A DNA stretch of 64,000 nucleotides from Odontesthes bonariensis (GCF_027942865.1 NC_134510.1:11746743-11810742), one strand, 5' to 3'; positions 32,592-45,162 are shown, counted from the stretch's first letter. Made by a program: numbers and translations. Notes: a model not told the origin generated them from the letters alone.

Positions 32592-32663
32592 CTCCCTGTC
32601 GGGGAATCGAATCCCGATCTTCCGCGTGACAGGCGGAGATACTGTCCATTATACTAACGAGGA
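32592..32663 (-). tRNA. tRNA-Asp(GTC), unit 16, damaged
   Basis: C5-A68 mismatch in the acceptor (as D3) plus A53-C61 in the T-stem. Confidence 0.7.
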
Positions 32664-32913
32664 ATTTCTGTGTGACTGACACAGTCGTCAGATGAAAAGA
32701 CAACTATCGGCAAGGAGTGAAATAAGATTTTCGTGTCCCGTTTCAAGGTGCAGGAAAATTGCTATCACAGTCCCATCACTCAGAAGGAGAGTCTTCCATG
32801 AAGCTACATGCCTCGTCAATATTCCCCTTCAACACGAAGACAACGCAGACCCACATATTCGCTGGAATGATGCCTGGGCCCGCCGACAGTGTCGTCAAAT
32901 ATTCCTTTTAGTA

Positions 32914-32996
32914 GTCAGGATGGCCGAGTGGTCTAAGGCGCTGCGTTCAGGTCGCAGTCTTCCCTGGAGGCGTGGGTTCAAATCCCACTTCTGACA
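32914..32996 (+). tRNA. tRNA-Leu(CAG), unit 17, L4
   Basis: Anticodon arm CTGCG TTCAGGT CGCAG is perfect. The variable arm CTTC/GGAG has one T-G wobble and the D-loop reads GAGTGG. All stems pair. Likely functional CUG reader. Confidence 0.93.
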
Positions 32997-33489
32997 TTGC
33001 AGATTTCTCCTAGAGAAAACTTTTCACTGGCAAGGAAACCCAAGTTTACTCCTTGCTTAGCAATAACATGTCGTATTGCTATTCTGCCACTGCATCATCT
33101 AGTTTAAAGATTATTGTGGCCGCTTTACCTCCGAAGAGTTCTTGCTTCCAAATGCTATGCCTACTATTTGTTTGCCACAGGAGCCCTGTTAAACAACAGC
33201 CAAGACACTTGTTGCATGAGAATCTTCTGACCACAGCTCAACAAGCTGTGTTGTCACAACCTTCTACAGTGCTTTGGGCAGGACAGAATCATTAGCAAAA
33301 GGCACATTGTTGATTATAAGGTCTTGGTTTGCACTTAACACCATAGTAAACGGGAAAGGGCTTTTGACCGAAGAAACCTGGCCTCATGTTAGGCTATTTG
33401 AAGGGGGCTATTGACATTTAGGCCGAAGATGGGTGAGAGTATCAAAACAATCATCACTTGGTGGCAGGCAGCTGATAAAAGAGCGAGCT

Positions 33490-33561
33490 CTCCCCGTCGG
33501 GGAATCGAACCCCGATCTTCCGCGTGACAGGCGGAGATACTGTCCATTATACTAACGAGGA
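33490..33561 (-). tRNA. tRNA-Asp(GTC), unit 17, D1
   Basis: D1 consensus. Confidence 0.95.
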
Positions 33562-33811
33562 ATTTCTGTGTGACTGACACAGTCGTCAGATGAAAAGACA
33601 ACTATCGCCAAGGAGTGAAATAAGATTTTGGTGTCCCGTTTCAAGGTGCAGGAAAATTGCTATCACAGTCCCATCACTCAGAAGGAGAGTCTTCCATGAA
33701 GCTGCATGCCTCGTCAATATTCCCCTTCAACACGAAGACAACGCAGACCCACATATTCGCTGGAATGATGCCTGGGCCCGCCGACAGTGTCGTCAAATAT
33801 TCCTTTTAGTA

Positions 33812-33894
33812 GGTAGGATGGCCGAGCGGTCTTAGGTGCTGAGTTAAGGTCGCAGTCTCCCCTGGAGGCGTCAGTTCAAATCCCACTTCTGACA
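33812..33894 (+). tRNA. tRNA-Leu(AAG)-like, unit 18, decayed L3
   Basis: L3 form. Confidence 0.6.
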
Positions 33895-34387
33895 TTGCAG
33901 AGTTCTCCTAGAGAAAAATTTTCACTGGCAAGGCAACTCAAGTTTACTCCTTGCTTAGCAATAACATGTCGTATTGCTATTCTGCCACTGCATCATCTAG
34001 TTTAAAGATTATTGTGGCCGCTTTACCTCCGAAGAGTTCTTGCTTCCAAATGCTATGCCTACTATTTGTTTGCCACAGGAGCCCTGTTAAACAACAGCCA
34101 AGACACTTGTTGCATGAGAATCTTCTGACCACAGCTCAACAAGCTGTGTTGTCACAACCTTCTACAGTGCTTTGGGCAGGACAGAATCATTAGCAAAAGG
34201 CACATTGTTGATTATAAGGTCTTGGTTTGCACTTAACACCATAGTAAACGGGAAAGGGCTTTTGACCGAAGCAACCTGGCCTCATGTTAGGCTATTTGAA
34301 GGGGGCTATTGACATTTAGGTCGAAGATGGGTGAGAGTATCAAAACAATCATCACTTGGTGGCAGGCAGCTGATAAAAGACCGAGCT

Positions 34388-34459
34388 CTCCCCGTCGGGG
34401 AATCGAACCCCGATCTTCCGCGCGACAGGCGGAGATACTGTCCATTATACTAACGAGGA
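34388..34459 (-). tRNA. tRNA-Asp(GTC), unit 18, A37 to G
   Basis: Same loop variant as unit 12; the surrounding spacer also matches unit 12. Confidence 0.85.
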
Positions 34460-34709
34460 ATTTCTGTGTGACTGACACAGTCGTCAGATGAAAAGACAAC
34501 TATCGCCAAGGAGTGAAATAAGATTTTGGTGTCCCGTTTCAAGGTGCAGGAAAATTGCTATCACAGTCCCATCACTCAGAAGGAGAGTCTTCCATGAAGC
34601 TGCATGCCTCGTCAATATTCCCCTTCAACACGAAGACAACGCAGACCCACATATTCGCTGGAATGATGCCTGGGCCCGCCGACAGTGTCGTCAAATATTC
34701 CTTTTAGTA

Positions 34710-34792
34710 GTCAGGATGGCCGAGCGGTCTTAGGTGCTGAGTTAAGGTCGCAGTCTCCCCTGGAGGCGTCAGTTCAAATCCCACTTCTGACA
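34710..34792 (+). tRNA. tRNA-Leu(AAG)-like, unit 19, decayed L3 with normal acceptor
   Basis: The acceptor is the consensus GTCAGGA, but the anticodon-stem and T-stem defects of L3 are present. It looks like a recombinant between L3 and another class. Confidence 0.6.
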
Positions 34793-35285
34793 TTGCAGAG
34801 TTCTCCTAGAGAAAAATTTTCACTGGCAAGGAAACCCAAGTTTACTCCTTGCTTAGCAATACCATGTCGTATTGCTATTCTGCCACTGCATCATCTAGTT
34901 TAAAGATTATTGTGGCCGCTTTACCTCCGAAGAGTTCTTGCTTCCAAATGCTATGCCTACTATTTGTTTGCCTCAGGAGACCTGTTAAACAACAGCCAAG
35001 ACACTTGTTGCATGAGAATCTTCTGACCACAGCTCAACAAGCTGTGTTGTCACAACCTTCTACAGTGCTTTGGGCAGGACAGAATCATTAGCAAAAGGCA
35101 CATTGTTGATTATAAGGTCTTGGTTTGCACTTAACACCATAGTAAACGGGAAAGGGCTTTTGACCGAAGAAACCTGGCCTCATGTTAGGCTATTTGAAGG
35201 GGGCTATTGACATTTAGGCCGAAGATGGGTGAGAGTATCAAAACAATCATCACTTGGTGGCAGGCAGCTGATAAAAGACCGAGCT

Positions 35286-35357
35286 CTCCCCGTCGGGGAA
35301 TCAACCCCCGATCTTCCGCGTGACAGGCGGAGATACTGTCCATTATACTAACGAGGA
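35286..35357 (-). tRNA. tRNA-Asp(GTC), unit 19, T-loop damaged
   Basis: The T-loop reads GTTGATT instead of TTCGATT, so T54 and C56 and the B box are lost. Probably not transcribed. Confidence 0.65.
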
Positions 35358-35607
35358 ATTTCTGTGTGACTGACACAGTCGTCAGATGAAAAGACAACTA
35401 TCGCCAAGGAGTGAAATAAGATTTTGGTGTCCCGTTTCAAGGTGCAGGAAAATGGCTATCACAGTCCCATCACTCAGAAGGAGAGTCTTCCATGACGCTG
35501 CATGCCTCGTCAATATTCCCCTTCAACACGAAGACAACGCAGACCCACATATTCGCTGGAATGATGCCTGGGCCCGCCGACAGTGTCGTCAAATATTCCT
35601 TTTAGTA

Positions 35608-35690
35608 GTTAGGATGGCCGAGCGGTCTAAGGCGCTGCGTTAAGGTCGCAGTCTCCCCTGGAGGCGTGGGTTCAAATCCCACTTCTGACA
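35608..35690 (+). tRNA. tRNA-Leu(AAG), unit 20
   Basis: L1 apart from C3 to T in the acceptor, a T-G wobble. Likely functional. Confidence 0.93.
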
Positions 35691-36183
35691 TTGCAGAATT
35701 CTCCTAGAGAAAACTTTTCACTGGCAAGGAAACCCAAGTTTACTCCTTGCTTAGCAATAACATGTCGTATTGCTATTCTGCCACTGCATCATCTAGTTTA
35801 AAGATTATTGTGGCCGCTTTACCTCCGAAGAGTTCTTGCTTCCAAATGCTATGCCTACTATTTGTTTGCCTCAGGAGACCTGTTAAACAACAGCCAAGAC
35901 ACTTGTTGCATGAGAATCTTCTGACCACAGCTCAACAAGCTGTGTTGTCACAACCTTCTACAGTGCTTTGGGCAGGACAGAATCATTAGCAAAAGGCACA
36001 TTGTTGATTATAAGGTCTTGGTTTGCACTTAACACCATAGTAAACGGGAAAGGGCTTTTGACCGAAGCAACCTGGCCTCATGTTAGGCTATTTTAAGGGG
36101 GCTATTGACATTTAGGCCGAAGATGGGTGAGAGTATCAAAACAATCATCACTTGGTGGCAGGCAGCTGATAAAAGAGCGAGCT

Positions 36184-36255
36184 CTCCCCGTCGGGGAATC
36201 GAACCCCGATCTTCCGCGTGACAGGCGGAGATACTGTCCATTATACTAACGAGGA
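36184..36255 (-). tRNA. tRNA-Asp(GTC), unit 20, D1
   Basis: D1 consensus. Confidence 0.95.
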
Positions 36256-36505
36256 ATTTCTGTGTGACTGACACAGTCGTCAGATGAAAAGACAACTATC
36301 GGCAAGGAGTGAAATAAGATTTTGGTGTCCCGTTTCAAGGTGCAGGAAAATTGCTATCACAGTCCCATCACTCAGAAGGAGAGTCTTCCATGAAGCTGCA
36401 TGCCTCGTCAATTTTCCCCTTCAACACGAAGACAACGCAGACCCACATATTCGCTGGAATGATGCCTGGGCCCGCCGACAGTGTCGTCAAATATTCCTTT
36501 TAGTA

Positions 36506-36588
36506 GTCAGGATGGCGGAGCGGTCTAAGGCGCTGCGTTAAGGTCGCAGTCTCCCCTGGAGGCGTGGGTTCAAATCCCACTTCTGACA
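36506..36588 (+). tRNA. tRNA-Leu(AAG), unit 21, L2
   Basis: L2 form, as unit 14. Confidence 0.85.
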
Positions 36589-37081
36589 TTGCAGATTTCT
36601 CCTAGAGAAAACTTTTCACTGGCAAGGAAACCCAAGTTTACTCCTTGCTTAGCAATAACATGTCGTATTGCTATTCTGCCACTGCATCATCTAGTTTAAA
36701 GATTATTGTGGCCGCTTTACCTCCGAAGAGTTCTTGCTTCCAAATGCTATGCCTACTATTTGTTTGCCACAGGAGCCCTGTTAAACAACAGCCAAGACAC
36801 TTGTTGCATGAGAATCTTCTGACCACAGCTCAACAAGCTGTGTTGTCACAACCTTCTACAGTGCTTTGGGCAGGACAGAATCATTAGCAAAAGGCACATT
36901 GTTGATTATAAGGTCTTGGTTTGCACTTAACACCATAGTAAACGGGAAAGGGCTTTTGACCGAAGCAACCTGGCCTCATGTTAGGCTATTTGAAGGGGGC
37001 TATTGACATTTAGGTCGAAGATGGGTGAGAGTATCAAAACAATCATCACTTGGTGGCAGGCAGCTGATAAAAGACCGAGCT

Positions 37082-37153
37082 CTCCCCGTCGGGGAATCGA
37101 ACCCCGATCTTCCGCGTGACAGGCGGAGATACTGTCCATTATACTAACGAGGA
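37082..37153 (-). tRNA. tRNA-Asp(GTC), unit 21, D1
   Basis: D1 consensus. Confidence 0.95.
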
Positions 37154-37403
37154 ATTTCTGTGTGACTGACACAGTCGTCAGATGAAAAGACAACTATCGC
37201 CAAGGAGTGAAATAAGATTTTGGTGTCCCGTTTCAAGGTGCAGGAAAATTGCTATCACAGTCCCATCACTCAGAAGGAGAGTCTTCCATGAAGCTGCATG
37301 CCTCGTCAATATTCCCCTTCAACACGAACACAACGCAGATCCACATATTCGCTGGAATGATGCCTGGGCCCGCCGACAGTGTCGTCAAATATTCCTTTTA
37401 GTA

Positions 37404-37486
37404 GGTAGGATGGCCGAGCGGTCTTAGGTGCTGAGTTAAGGTCGCAGTCTCCCCTGGAGGCGTCAGTTCAAATCCCACTTCTGACA
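37404..37486 (+). tRNA. tRNA-Leu(AAG)-like, unit 22, decayed L3
   Basis: L3 form. Confidence 0.6.
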
Positions 37487-37979
37487 TTGCAGAGTTCTCC
37501 TAGAGAAAAATTTTCACTGGCAAGGCAACTCAAGTTTACTCCTTGCTTAGCAATAACATGTCGTATTGCTATTCTGCCACTGCATCATCTAGTTTAAAGA
37601 TTATTGTGGCCGCTTTACCTCCGAAGAGTTCTTGCTTCCAAATGCTATGCCTACTATTTGTTTGCCACAGGAGCCCTGTTAAACAACAGCCAAGACACTT
37701 GTTGCATGAGAATCTTCTGACCACAGCTCAACAAGCTGTGTTGTCACAACCTTCTACAGTGCTTTGGGCAGGACAGAATCATTAGCAAAAGGCACATTGT
37801 TGATTATAAGGTCTTGGTTTGCACTTAACACCATAGTAAACGGGAAAGGGCTTTTGACCGAAGAAACCTGGCCTCATGTTAGGCTATTTGAAGGGGGCTA
37901 TTGACATTTAGGCCGAAGATGGGTGAGAGTATCAAAACAATCATCACTTGGTGGCAGGCAGCTGATAAAAGACCGAGAT

Positions 37980-38051
37980 CTCCCCGTCGGGGAATCGAAC
38001 CCCGATCTTCCGCATGACAGGCGGAGATACTGTCCATTATACTAACGAGGA
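37980..38051 (-). tRNA. tRNA-Asp(GTC), unit 22, C38 to T (D5)
   Basis: The loop reads CTGTCAT. C38 is an aspartyl identity base and the site methylated by DNMT2 (TRDMT1) in Asp tRNA. All stems pair. Confidence 0.85.
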
Positions 38052-38301
38052 ATTTCTGTGTGACTGACACAGTCGTCAGATGAAAAGACAACTATCGGCA
38101 AGGAGTGAAATAAGATTTTCGTGTCCCGTTTCAAGGTGCAGGAAAATGGCTATCACAGTCCCATCACTCAGAAGGAGAGTCTTCCATGAAGCTGCATGCC
38201 TCGTCAATATTCCCCTTCAACACGAAGACAACGCAGACCCACATATTCGCTGGAATGATGCCTGGGCCCGCCGACAGTGTCGTCAAATATTCCTTTTAGT
38301 A

Positions 38302-38384
38302 GTCAGGATGGCCGAGCGGTCTAAGGCGCTGCGTTCAGGTCGCAGTCTTCCCTGGAGGCGTGGGTTCAAATCCCACTTCTGACA
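38302..38384 (+). tRNA. tRNA-Leu(CAG), unit 23, L4
   Basis: L4 with consensus D-loop; all stems pair. Confidence 0.94.
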
Positions 38385-38877
38385 TTGCAGATTTCTCCTA
38401 GAGAAAAATTTTCACTGGCAAGGCAACCCAAGTTTACTCCTTGCTTAGCAATACCATGTCGTATTGCTATTCTGCCACTGCATCATCTAGTTTAAAGATT
38501 ATTGTGGCCGCTTTACCTCCGAAGAGTTCTTGCTTCCAAATGCTATGCCTACTATTTGTTTGCCTCAGGAGACCTGTTAAACAACAGCCAAGACACTTGT
38601 TGCATGAGAATCTTCTGACCACAGCTCAACAAGCTGTGTTGTCACAACCTTCTACAGTGCTTTGGGCAGGACAGAATCATTAGCAAAAGGCACATTGTTG
38701 ATTATAAGGTCTTGGTTTGCACTTAACACCATAGTAAACGGGAAAGGGCTTTTGACCGAAGCAACCTGGCCTCATGTTAGGCTATTTGAAGGGGGCTATT
38801 GACATTTAGGCCGAAGATGGGTGAGAGTATCAAAACAATCATCACTTGGTGGCAGGCAGCTGATAAAAGACCGAGCT

Positions 38878-38949
38878 CTCCCTGTCGGGGAATCGAACCC
38901 CGATCTTCCGCGTGACAGGCGGAGATACTGTCCATTATACTAACGAGGA
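38878..38949 (-). tRNA. tRNA-Asp(GTC), unit 23, D3
   Basis: D1 except G68 to A, which leaves a C5-A68 mismatch in the acceptor stem. Confidence 0.85.
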
Positions 38950-39199
38950 ATTTCTGTGTGACTGACACAGTCGTCAGATGAAAAGACAACTATCGGCAAG
39001 GAGTGAAATAAGATTTTCGTGTCCCGTTTCAAGGTGCAGGAAAATTGCTATCACAGTCCCATCACTCAGAAGGAGAGTCTTCCATGAAGCTGCATGCCTC
39101 GTCAATATTCCCCTTCAACACGAAGACAACGCAGACCCACATATTCGCTGGAATGATGCCTGGGCCCGCCGACAGTGTCGTCAAATATTCCTTTTAGTA

Positions 39200-39282
39200 G
39201 TCAGAATGGCCGAGCGGTCTAAGGCGCTGCGTTCAGGTCGTAGTCTCCCCTGGAGGCGTGGGTTCAAATCCCACTTCTGACA
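39200..39282 (+). tRNA. tRNA-Leu(CAG), unit 24, L5
   Basis: First L5 copy: acceptor GTCAGAA turns the G6-T67 wobble into A-T, and the anticodon stem CTGCG/CGTAG has one G-T wobble. All stems pair. Likely functional CUG reader. Confidence 0.93.
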
Positions 39283-39775
39283 TTGCAGATTTCTCCTAGA
39301 GGACTATTTTCACTGGCAAGGCAACTCAAGTTTACTCCTTGCTTAGCAATACCATGTCGTATTCCTATTCTGCCACTGCATCATCTAGTTTAAAGATTAT
39401 TGTGGCCGCTTTACCTCCGAAGAGTTCTTGCTTCCAAATGCTATGCCTACTATTTGTTTGCCTCAGGAGACCTGTTAAACAACAGCCAAGACACTTGTTG
39501 CATGAGAATCTTCTGACCACAGCTCAACAAGCTGTGTTGTCACAACCTTCTACAGTGCTTTGGGCAGGACAGAATCATTAGCAAAAGGCACATTGTTGAT
39601 TATAAGGTCTTGGTTTGCACTTAACACCATAGTAAACGGGAAAGGGCTTTTGACCGAAGCAACCTGGCCTCATGTTAGGCTATTTGAAGGGGGCTATTGA
39701 CATTTAGGTCGAAGATGGGTGAGAGTATCAAAACAATCATCACTTGGTGGCAGGCAGCTGATAAAAGACCGAGCT

Positions 39776-39847
39776 CTCCCCGTCGGGGAATCGAACCCCG
39801 ATCTTCCGCGTGACAGGCGGAGATACTGTCCATTATACTAACGAGGA
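39776..39847 (-). tRNA. tRNA-Asp(GTC), unit 24, D1
   Basis: D1 consensus. Confidence 0.95.
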
Positions 39848-40097
39848 ATTTCTGTGTGACTGACACAGTCGTCAGATGAAAAGACAACTATCGCCAAGGA
39901 GTGAAATAAGATTTTGGTGTCCCGTTTCAAGGTGCAGGAAAATTGCTATCACAGTCCCATCACTCAGAAGGAGAGTCTTCCATGAAGCTGCATGCCTCGT
40001 CAATATTCCCCTTCAACACGAACACAACGCAGATCCACATATTCGCTGGAATGATGCCTGGGCCCGCCGACAGTGTCGTCAAATATTCCTTTTAGTA

Positions 40098-40180
40098 GGT
40101 AGGATGGCCGAGCGGTCTTAGGTGCTGAGTTAAGGTCGCAGTCTCCCCTGGAGGCGTCAGTTCAAATCCCACTTCTGACA
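40098..40180 (+). tRNA. tRNA-Leu(AAG)-like, unit 25, decayed L3
   Basis: L3 form. Confidence 0.6.
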
Positions 40181-40673
40181 TTGCAGAGTTCTCCTAGAGA
40201 AAAATTTTCACTGGCAAGGCAACTCAAGTTTACTCCTTGCTTAGCAATAACATGTCGTATTGCTATTCTGCCACTGCATCATCTAGTTTAAAGATTATTG
40301 TGGCCGCTTTACCTCCGAAGAGTTCTTGCTTCCAAATGCTATGCCTACTATTTGTTTGCCACAGGAGCCCTGTTAAACAACAGCCAAGACACTTGTTGCA
40401 TGAGAATCTTCTGACCACAGCTCAACAAGCTGTGTTGTCACAACCTTCTACAGTGCTTTGGGCAGGACAGAATCATTAGCAAAAGGCACATTGTTGATTA
40501 TAAGGTCTTGGTTTGCACTTAACACCATAGTAAACGGGAAAGGGCTTTTGACCGAAGAAACCTGGCCTCATGTTAGGCTATTTGAAGGGGGCTATTGACA
40601 TTTAGGCCGAAGATGGGTGAGAGTATCAAAACAATCATCACTTGGTGGCAGGCAGCTGATAAAAGACCGAGAT

Positions 40674-40745
40674 CTCCCCGTCGGGGAATCGAACCCCGAT
40701 CTTCCGCATGACAGGCGGAGATACTGTCCATTATACTAACGAGGA
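40674..40745 (-). tRNA. tRNA-Asp(GTC), unit 25, C38 to T (D5)
   Basis: Same loop as unit 22; the copies come from the trimer duplication. Confidence 0.85.
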
Positions 40746-40995
40746 ATTTCTGTGTGACTGACACAGTCGTCAGATGAAAAGACAACTATCGGCAAGGAGT
40801 GAAATAAGATTTTCGTGTCCCGTTTCAAGGTGCAGGAAAATGGCTATCACAGTCCCATCACTCAGAAGGAGAGTCTTCCATGAAGCTGCATGCCTCGTCA
40901 ATATTCCCCTTCAACACGAAGACAACGCAGACCCACATATTCGCTGGAATGATGCCTGGGCCCGCCGACAGTGTCGTCAAATATTCCTTTTAGTA

Positions 40996-41078
40996 GTCAG
41001 GATGGCCGAGCGGTCTAAGGCGCTGCGTTCAGGTCGCAGTCTTCCCTGGAGGCGTGGGTTCAAATCCCACTTCTGACA
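40996..41078 (+). tRNA. tRNA-Leu(CAG), unit 26, L4
   Basis: L4 form. Confidence 0.94.
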
Positions 41079-41571
41079 TTGCAGATTTCTCCTAGAGAAA
41101 AATTTTCACTGGCAAGGCAACCCAAGTTTACTCCTTGCTTAGCAATACCATGTCGTATTGCTATTCTGCCACTGCATCATCTAGTTTAAAGATTATTGTG
41201 GCCGCTTTACCTCCGAAGAGTTCTTGCTTCCAAATGCTATGCCTACTATTTGTTTGCCTCAGGAGACCTGTTAAACAACAGCCAAGACACTTGTTGCATG
41301 AGAATCTTCTGACCACAGCTCAACAAGCTGTGTTGTCACAACCTTCTACAGTGCTTTGGGCAGGACAGAATCATTAGCAAAAGGCACATTGTTGATTATA
41401 AGGTCTTGGTTTGCACTTAACACCATAGTAAACGGGAAAGGGCTTTTGACCGAAGCAACCTGGCCTCATGTTAGGCTATTTTAAGGGGGCTATTGACATT
41501 TAGGCCGAAGATGGGTGAGAGTATCAAAACAATCATCACTTGGTGGCAGGCAGCTGATAAAAGACCGAGCT

Positions 41572-41643
41572 CTCCCTGTCGGGGAATCGAACCCCGATCT
41601 TCCGCGTGACAGGCGGAGATACTGTCCATTATACTAACGAGGA
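41572..41643 (-). tRNA. tRNA-Asp(GTC), unit 26, D3
   Basis: D3 form. Confidence 0.85.
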
Positions 41644-41893
41644 ATTTCTGTGTGACTGACACAGTCGTCAGATGAAAAGACAACTATCGGCAAGGAGTGA
41701 AATAAGATTTTCGTGTCCCGTTTCAAGGTGCAGGAAAATTGCTATCACAGTCCCATCACTCAGAAGGAGAGTCTTCCATGAAGCTGCATGCCTCGTCAAT
41801 ATTCCCCTTCAACACGAAGACAACGCAGACCCACATATTCGCTGGAATGATGCCTGGGCCCGCCGACAGTGTCGTCAAATATTCCTTTTAGTA

Positions 41894-41976
41894 GTCAGAA
41901 TGGCCGAGCGGTCTAAGGCGCTGCGTTCAGGTCGTAGTCTCCCCTGGAGGCGTGGGTTCAAATCCCACTTCTGACA
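41894..41976 (+). tRNA. tRNA-Leu(CAG), unit 27, L5
   Basis: L5 form. Confidence 0.93.
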
Positions 41977-42469
41977 TTGCAGAGTTCTCCTAGAGGACTA
42001 TTTTCACTGGCAAGGCAACTCAAGTTTACTCCTTGCTTAGCAATACCATGTCGTATTCCTATTCTGCCACTGCATCATCTAGTTTAAAGATTATTGTGGC
42101 CGCTTTACCTCCGAAGAGTTCTTGCTTCCAAATGCTATGCCTACTATTTGTTTGCCTCAGGAGACCTGTTAAACAACAGCCAAGACACTTGTTGCATGAG
42201 AATCTTCTGACCACAGCTCAACAAGCTGTGTTGTCACAACCTTCTACAGTGCTTTGGGCAGGACAGAATCATTAGCAAAAGGAACATTGTTGATTATAAG
42301 GTCTTGGTTTGCACTTAACACCATAGTAAACGGGAAAGGGCTTTTGACCGAAGAAACCTGGCCTCATGTTAGGCTATTTGAAGGGGGCTATTGACATTTA
42401 GGCCGAAGATGGGTGAGAGTATCAAAACAATCATCACTTGGTGGCAGGCAGCTGATAAAAGACTGAGAT

Positions 42470-42541
42470 CTCCCCGTCGGGGAATCGAACCCCGATCTTC
42501 CGCGTGACAGGCGGAGATACTGTCCATTATACTAACGAGGA
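42470..42541 (-). tRNA. tRNA-Asp(GTC), unit 27, D1
   Basis: D1 consensus. Confidence 0.95.
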
Positions 42542-42790
42542 ATTTCTGTGTGACTGACACAGTCGTCAGATGAAAAGACAACTTTCGGCAAGAGTGAAAT
42601 AAGATTTTCATGTCCCGTTTCAAGGTGCAGGAAAATTGCTATCACAGTCCCATCACTCAGAAGGAGAGTCTTCCATGAAGCTGCATGCCTCGTCAATATT
42701 CCCCTTCAACACGAAGACAACGCAGACCCACATATTCGCTGGAATGATGCCTGGGCCCGCCGACAGTGTCGTCAAATATTCCTTTTAGTA

Positions 42791-42873
42791 GTCAGGATGG
42801 CGGAGCGGTCTAAGGCGCTGCGTTAAGGTCGCAGTCTCCCCTGGAGGCGTGGGTTCAAATCCCACTTCTGACA
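42791..42873 (+). tRNA. tRNA-Leu(AAG), unit 28, L2
   Basis: L2 form. Confidence 0.85.
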
Positions 42874-43366
42874 TTGCAGAGTTCTCCTAGAGAAAAATTT
42901 TCACTGGCAAGGCAACTCAAGTTTACTCCTTGCTTAGCAATACCATGTCGTATTGCTATTCTGCCACTGCATCATCTAGTTTAAAGATTATTGTGGCCGC
43001 TTTACCTCCGAAGAGTTCTTGCTTCCAAATGCTATGCCTACTATTTGTTTGCATCAGGAGCCCTGTTAAACAACAGCCAAGACACTTGTTGCATGAGAAT
43101 CTTCTGACCACAGCTCAACAAGCTGTGTTGTCACAACCTTCTACAGTGCTTTGGGCAGGACAGAATCATTAGCAAAAGGCACATCGTTGATTATAAGGTC
43201 TTGGTTTGCACTTAACACCATAGTAAACGGGAAAGGGCTTTTGACCGAAGAAACCTGGCCTCATGTCAGGCTATTTGAAGGGGGCTATTGACATTTAGGC
43301 CGAAGATGGGTGAGAGTATCAAAGCAATTATCACTTGGTGGCAGGCAGCTGATAAAAGACCGAGAT

Positions 43367-43438
43367 CTCCCCGTCGGGGAATCGAAACCCGATCTTCCGC
43401 GTGACAGGCGGAGATCCTGTCCATTATACTAACGAGGA
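43367..43438 (-). tRNA. tRNA-Asp(GTC), unit 28, damaged D4
   Basis: Same two broken pairs as unit 15. Confidence 0.7.
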
Positions 43439-43688
43439 ATTTCTGTGTGACTGACACAGTCGTCAGATGAAAAGACAACTATCGGCAAGGAGTGAAATAA
43501 GATTTTGGTGTCCCGTTTCAAGGTGCAGGAAAATTGCTATCACAGTCCCATCACTCAGAAGGAGAGTCTTCCATGAAGCTGCATGCCTCGTCAATATTCC
43601 CCTTCAACACGAAGACAACGCAGACCCACATATTCGCTGGAATGATGCCTGGGCCCGCCGACAGTGTCGTCAAATATTCCTTTTAGTA

Positions 43689-43771
43689 GTCAGGATGGCC
43701 GAGCGGTCTAAGGCGCTGCGTTCAGGTCGCAGTCTTCCCTGGAGGCGTGGGTTCAAATCCCACTTCTGACA
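43689..43771 (+). tRNA. tRNA-Leu(CAG), unit 29, L4
   Basis: L4 form. The spacer after it has CTATAGAAAAA and CATCTATTTTAAAG, shared with unit 42. Confidence 0.94.
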
Positions 43772-44264
43772 TTGCAGATTTCTCCTATAGAAAAATTTTC
43801 ACTGGCAAGGCAACCCAAGTTTACTCCTTGCTTAGCAATACCATGTCGTATTGCTATTCTGCCACTGCATCATCTATTTTAAAGATTATTGTGGCCGCTT
43901 TACCTCCGAAGAGTTCTTGCTTCCAAATGCTATGCCTACTATTTGTTTGCCTCAGGAGACCTGTTAAACAACAGCCAAGACACTTGTTGCATGAGAATCT
44001 TCTGACCACAGCTCAACAAGCTGTGTTGTCACAACCTTCTACAGTGCTTTGGGCAGGACAGAATCATTAGCAAAAGGCACATTGTTGATTATAAGGTCTT
44101 GGTTTGCACTTAACACCATAGTAAACGGGAAAGGGCTTTTGACCGAAGCAACCTGGCCTCATGTTAGGCTATTTTAAGGGGGCTATTGACATTTAGGCCG
44201 AAGATGGGTGAGAGTATCAAAACAATCATCACTTGGTGGCAGGCAGCTGATAAAAGACCGAGCT

Positions 44265-44336
44265 CTCCCCGTCGGGGAATCGAACCCCGATCTTCCGCGT
44301 GACAGGCGGAGATACTGTCCATTATACTAACGAGGA
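44265..44336 (-). tRNA. tRNA-Asp(GTC), unit 29, D1
   Basis: D1 consensus. Confidence 0.95.
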
Positions 44337-44586
44337 ATTTCTGTGTGACTGACACAGTCGTCAGATGAAAAGACAACTATCGGCAAGGAGTGAAATAAGA
44401 TTTTCGTGTCCCGTTTCAAGGTGCAGGAAAATTGCTATCACAGTCCCATCACTCAGAAGGAGAGTCTTCCATGAAGCTGCATGCCTCGTCAATATTCCCC
44501 TTCAACACGAAGACAACGCAGACCCACATATTCGCTGGAATGATGCCTGGGCCCGCCGACAGTGTCGTCAAATATTCCTTTTAGTA

Positions 44587-44669
44587 GTCAGAATGGCCGA
44601 GCGGTCTAAGGCGCTGCGTTCAGGTCGTAGTCTCCCCTGGAGGCGTGGGTTCAAATCCCACTTCTGACA
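44587..44669 (+). tRNA. tRNA-Leu(CAG), unit 30, L5
   Basis: L5 form; first member of the four-copy trimer. Confidence 0.93.
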
Positions 44670-45162
44670 TTGCAGAGTTCTCCTAGAGGACTATTTTCAC
44701 TGGCAAGGCAACTCAAGTTTACTCCTTGCTTAGCAATACCATGTCGTATTCCTATTCTGCCACTGCATCATCTAGTTTAAAGATTATTGTGGCCGCTTTA
44801 CCTCCGAAGAGTTCTTGCTTCCAAATGCTATGCCTACTATTTGTTTGCCTCAGGAGACCTGTTAAACAACAGCCAAGACACTTGTTGCATGAGAATCTTC
44901 TGACCACAGCTCAACAAGCTGTGTTGTCACAACCTTCTACAGTGCTTTGGGCAGGACAGAATCATTAGCAAAAGGAACATTGTTGATTATAAGGTCTTGG
45001 TTTGCACTTAACACCATAGTAAACGGGAAAGGGCTTTTGACCGAAGAAACCTGGCCTCATGTTAGGCTATTTGAAGGGGGCTATTGACATTTAGGCCGAA
45101 GATGGGTGAGAGTATCAAAACAATCATCACTTGGTGGCAGGCAGCTGATAAAAGACTGAGAT

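Larger units (their letters stand above)
37404..42790. repeat. Higher-order repeat: 2,694-bp trimer, two copies, units 22-27
   Basis: Units 22-24 and 25-27 show the same order: L3 with D5, L4 with D3, L5 with D1. Spacer variants also agree, such as the GCCACAGGAGCCC form in units 22 and 25. Confidence 0.85.
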
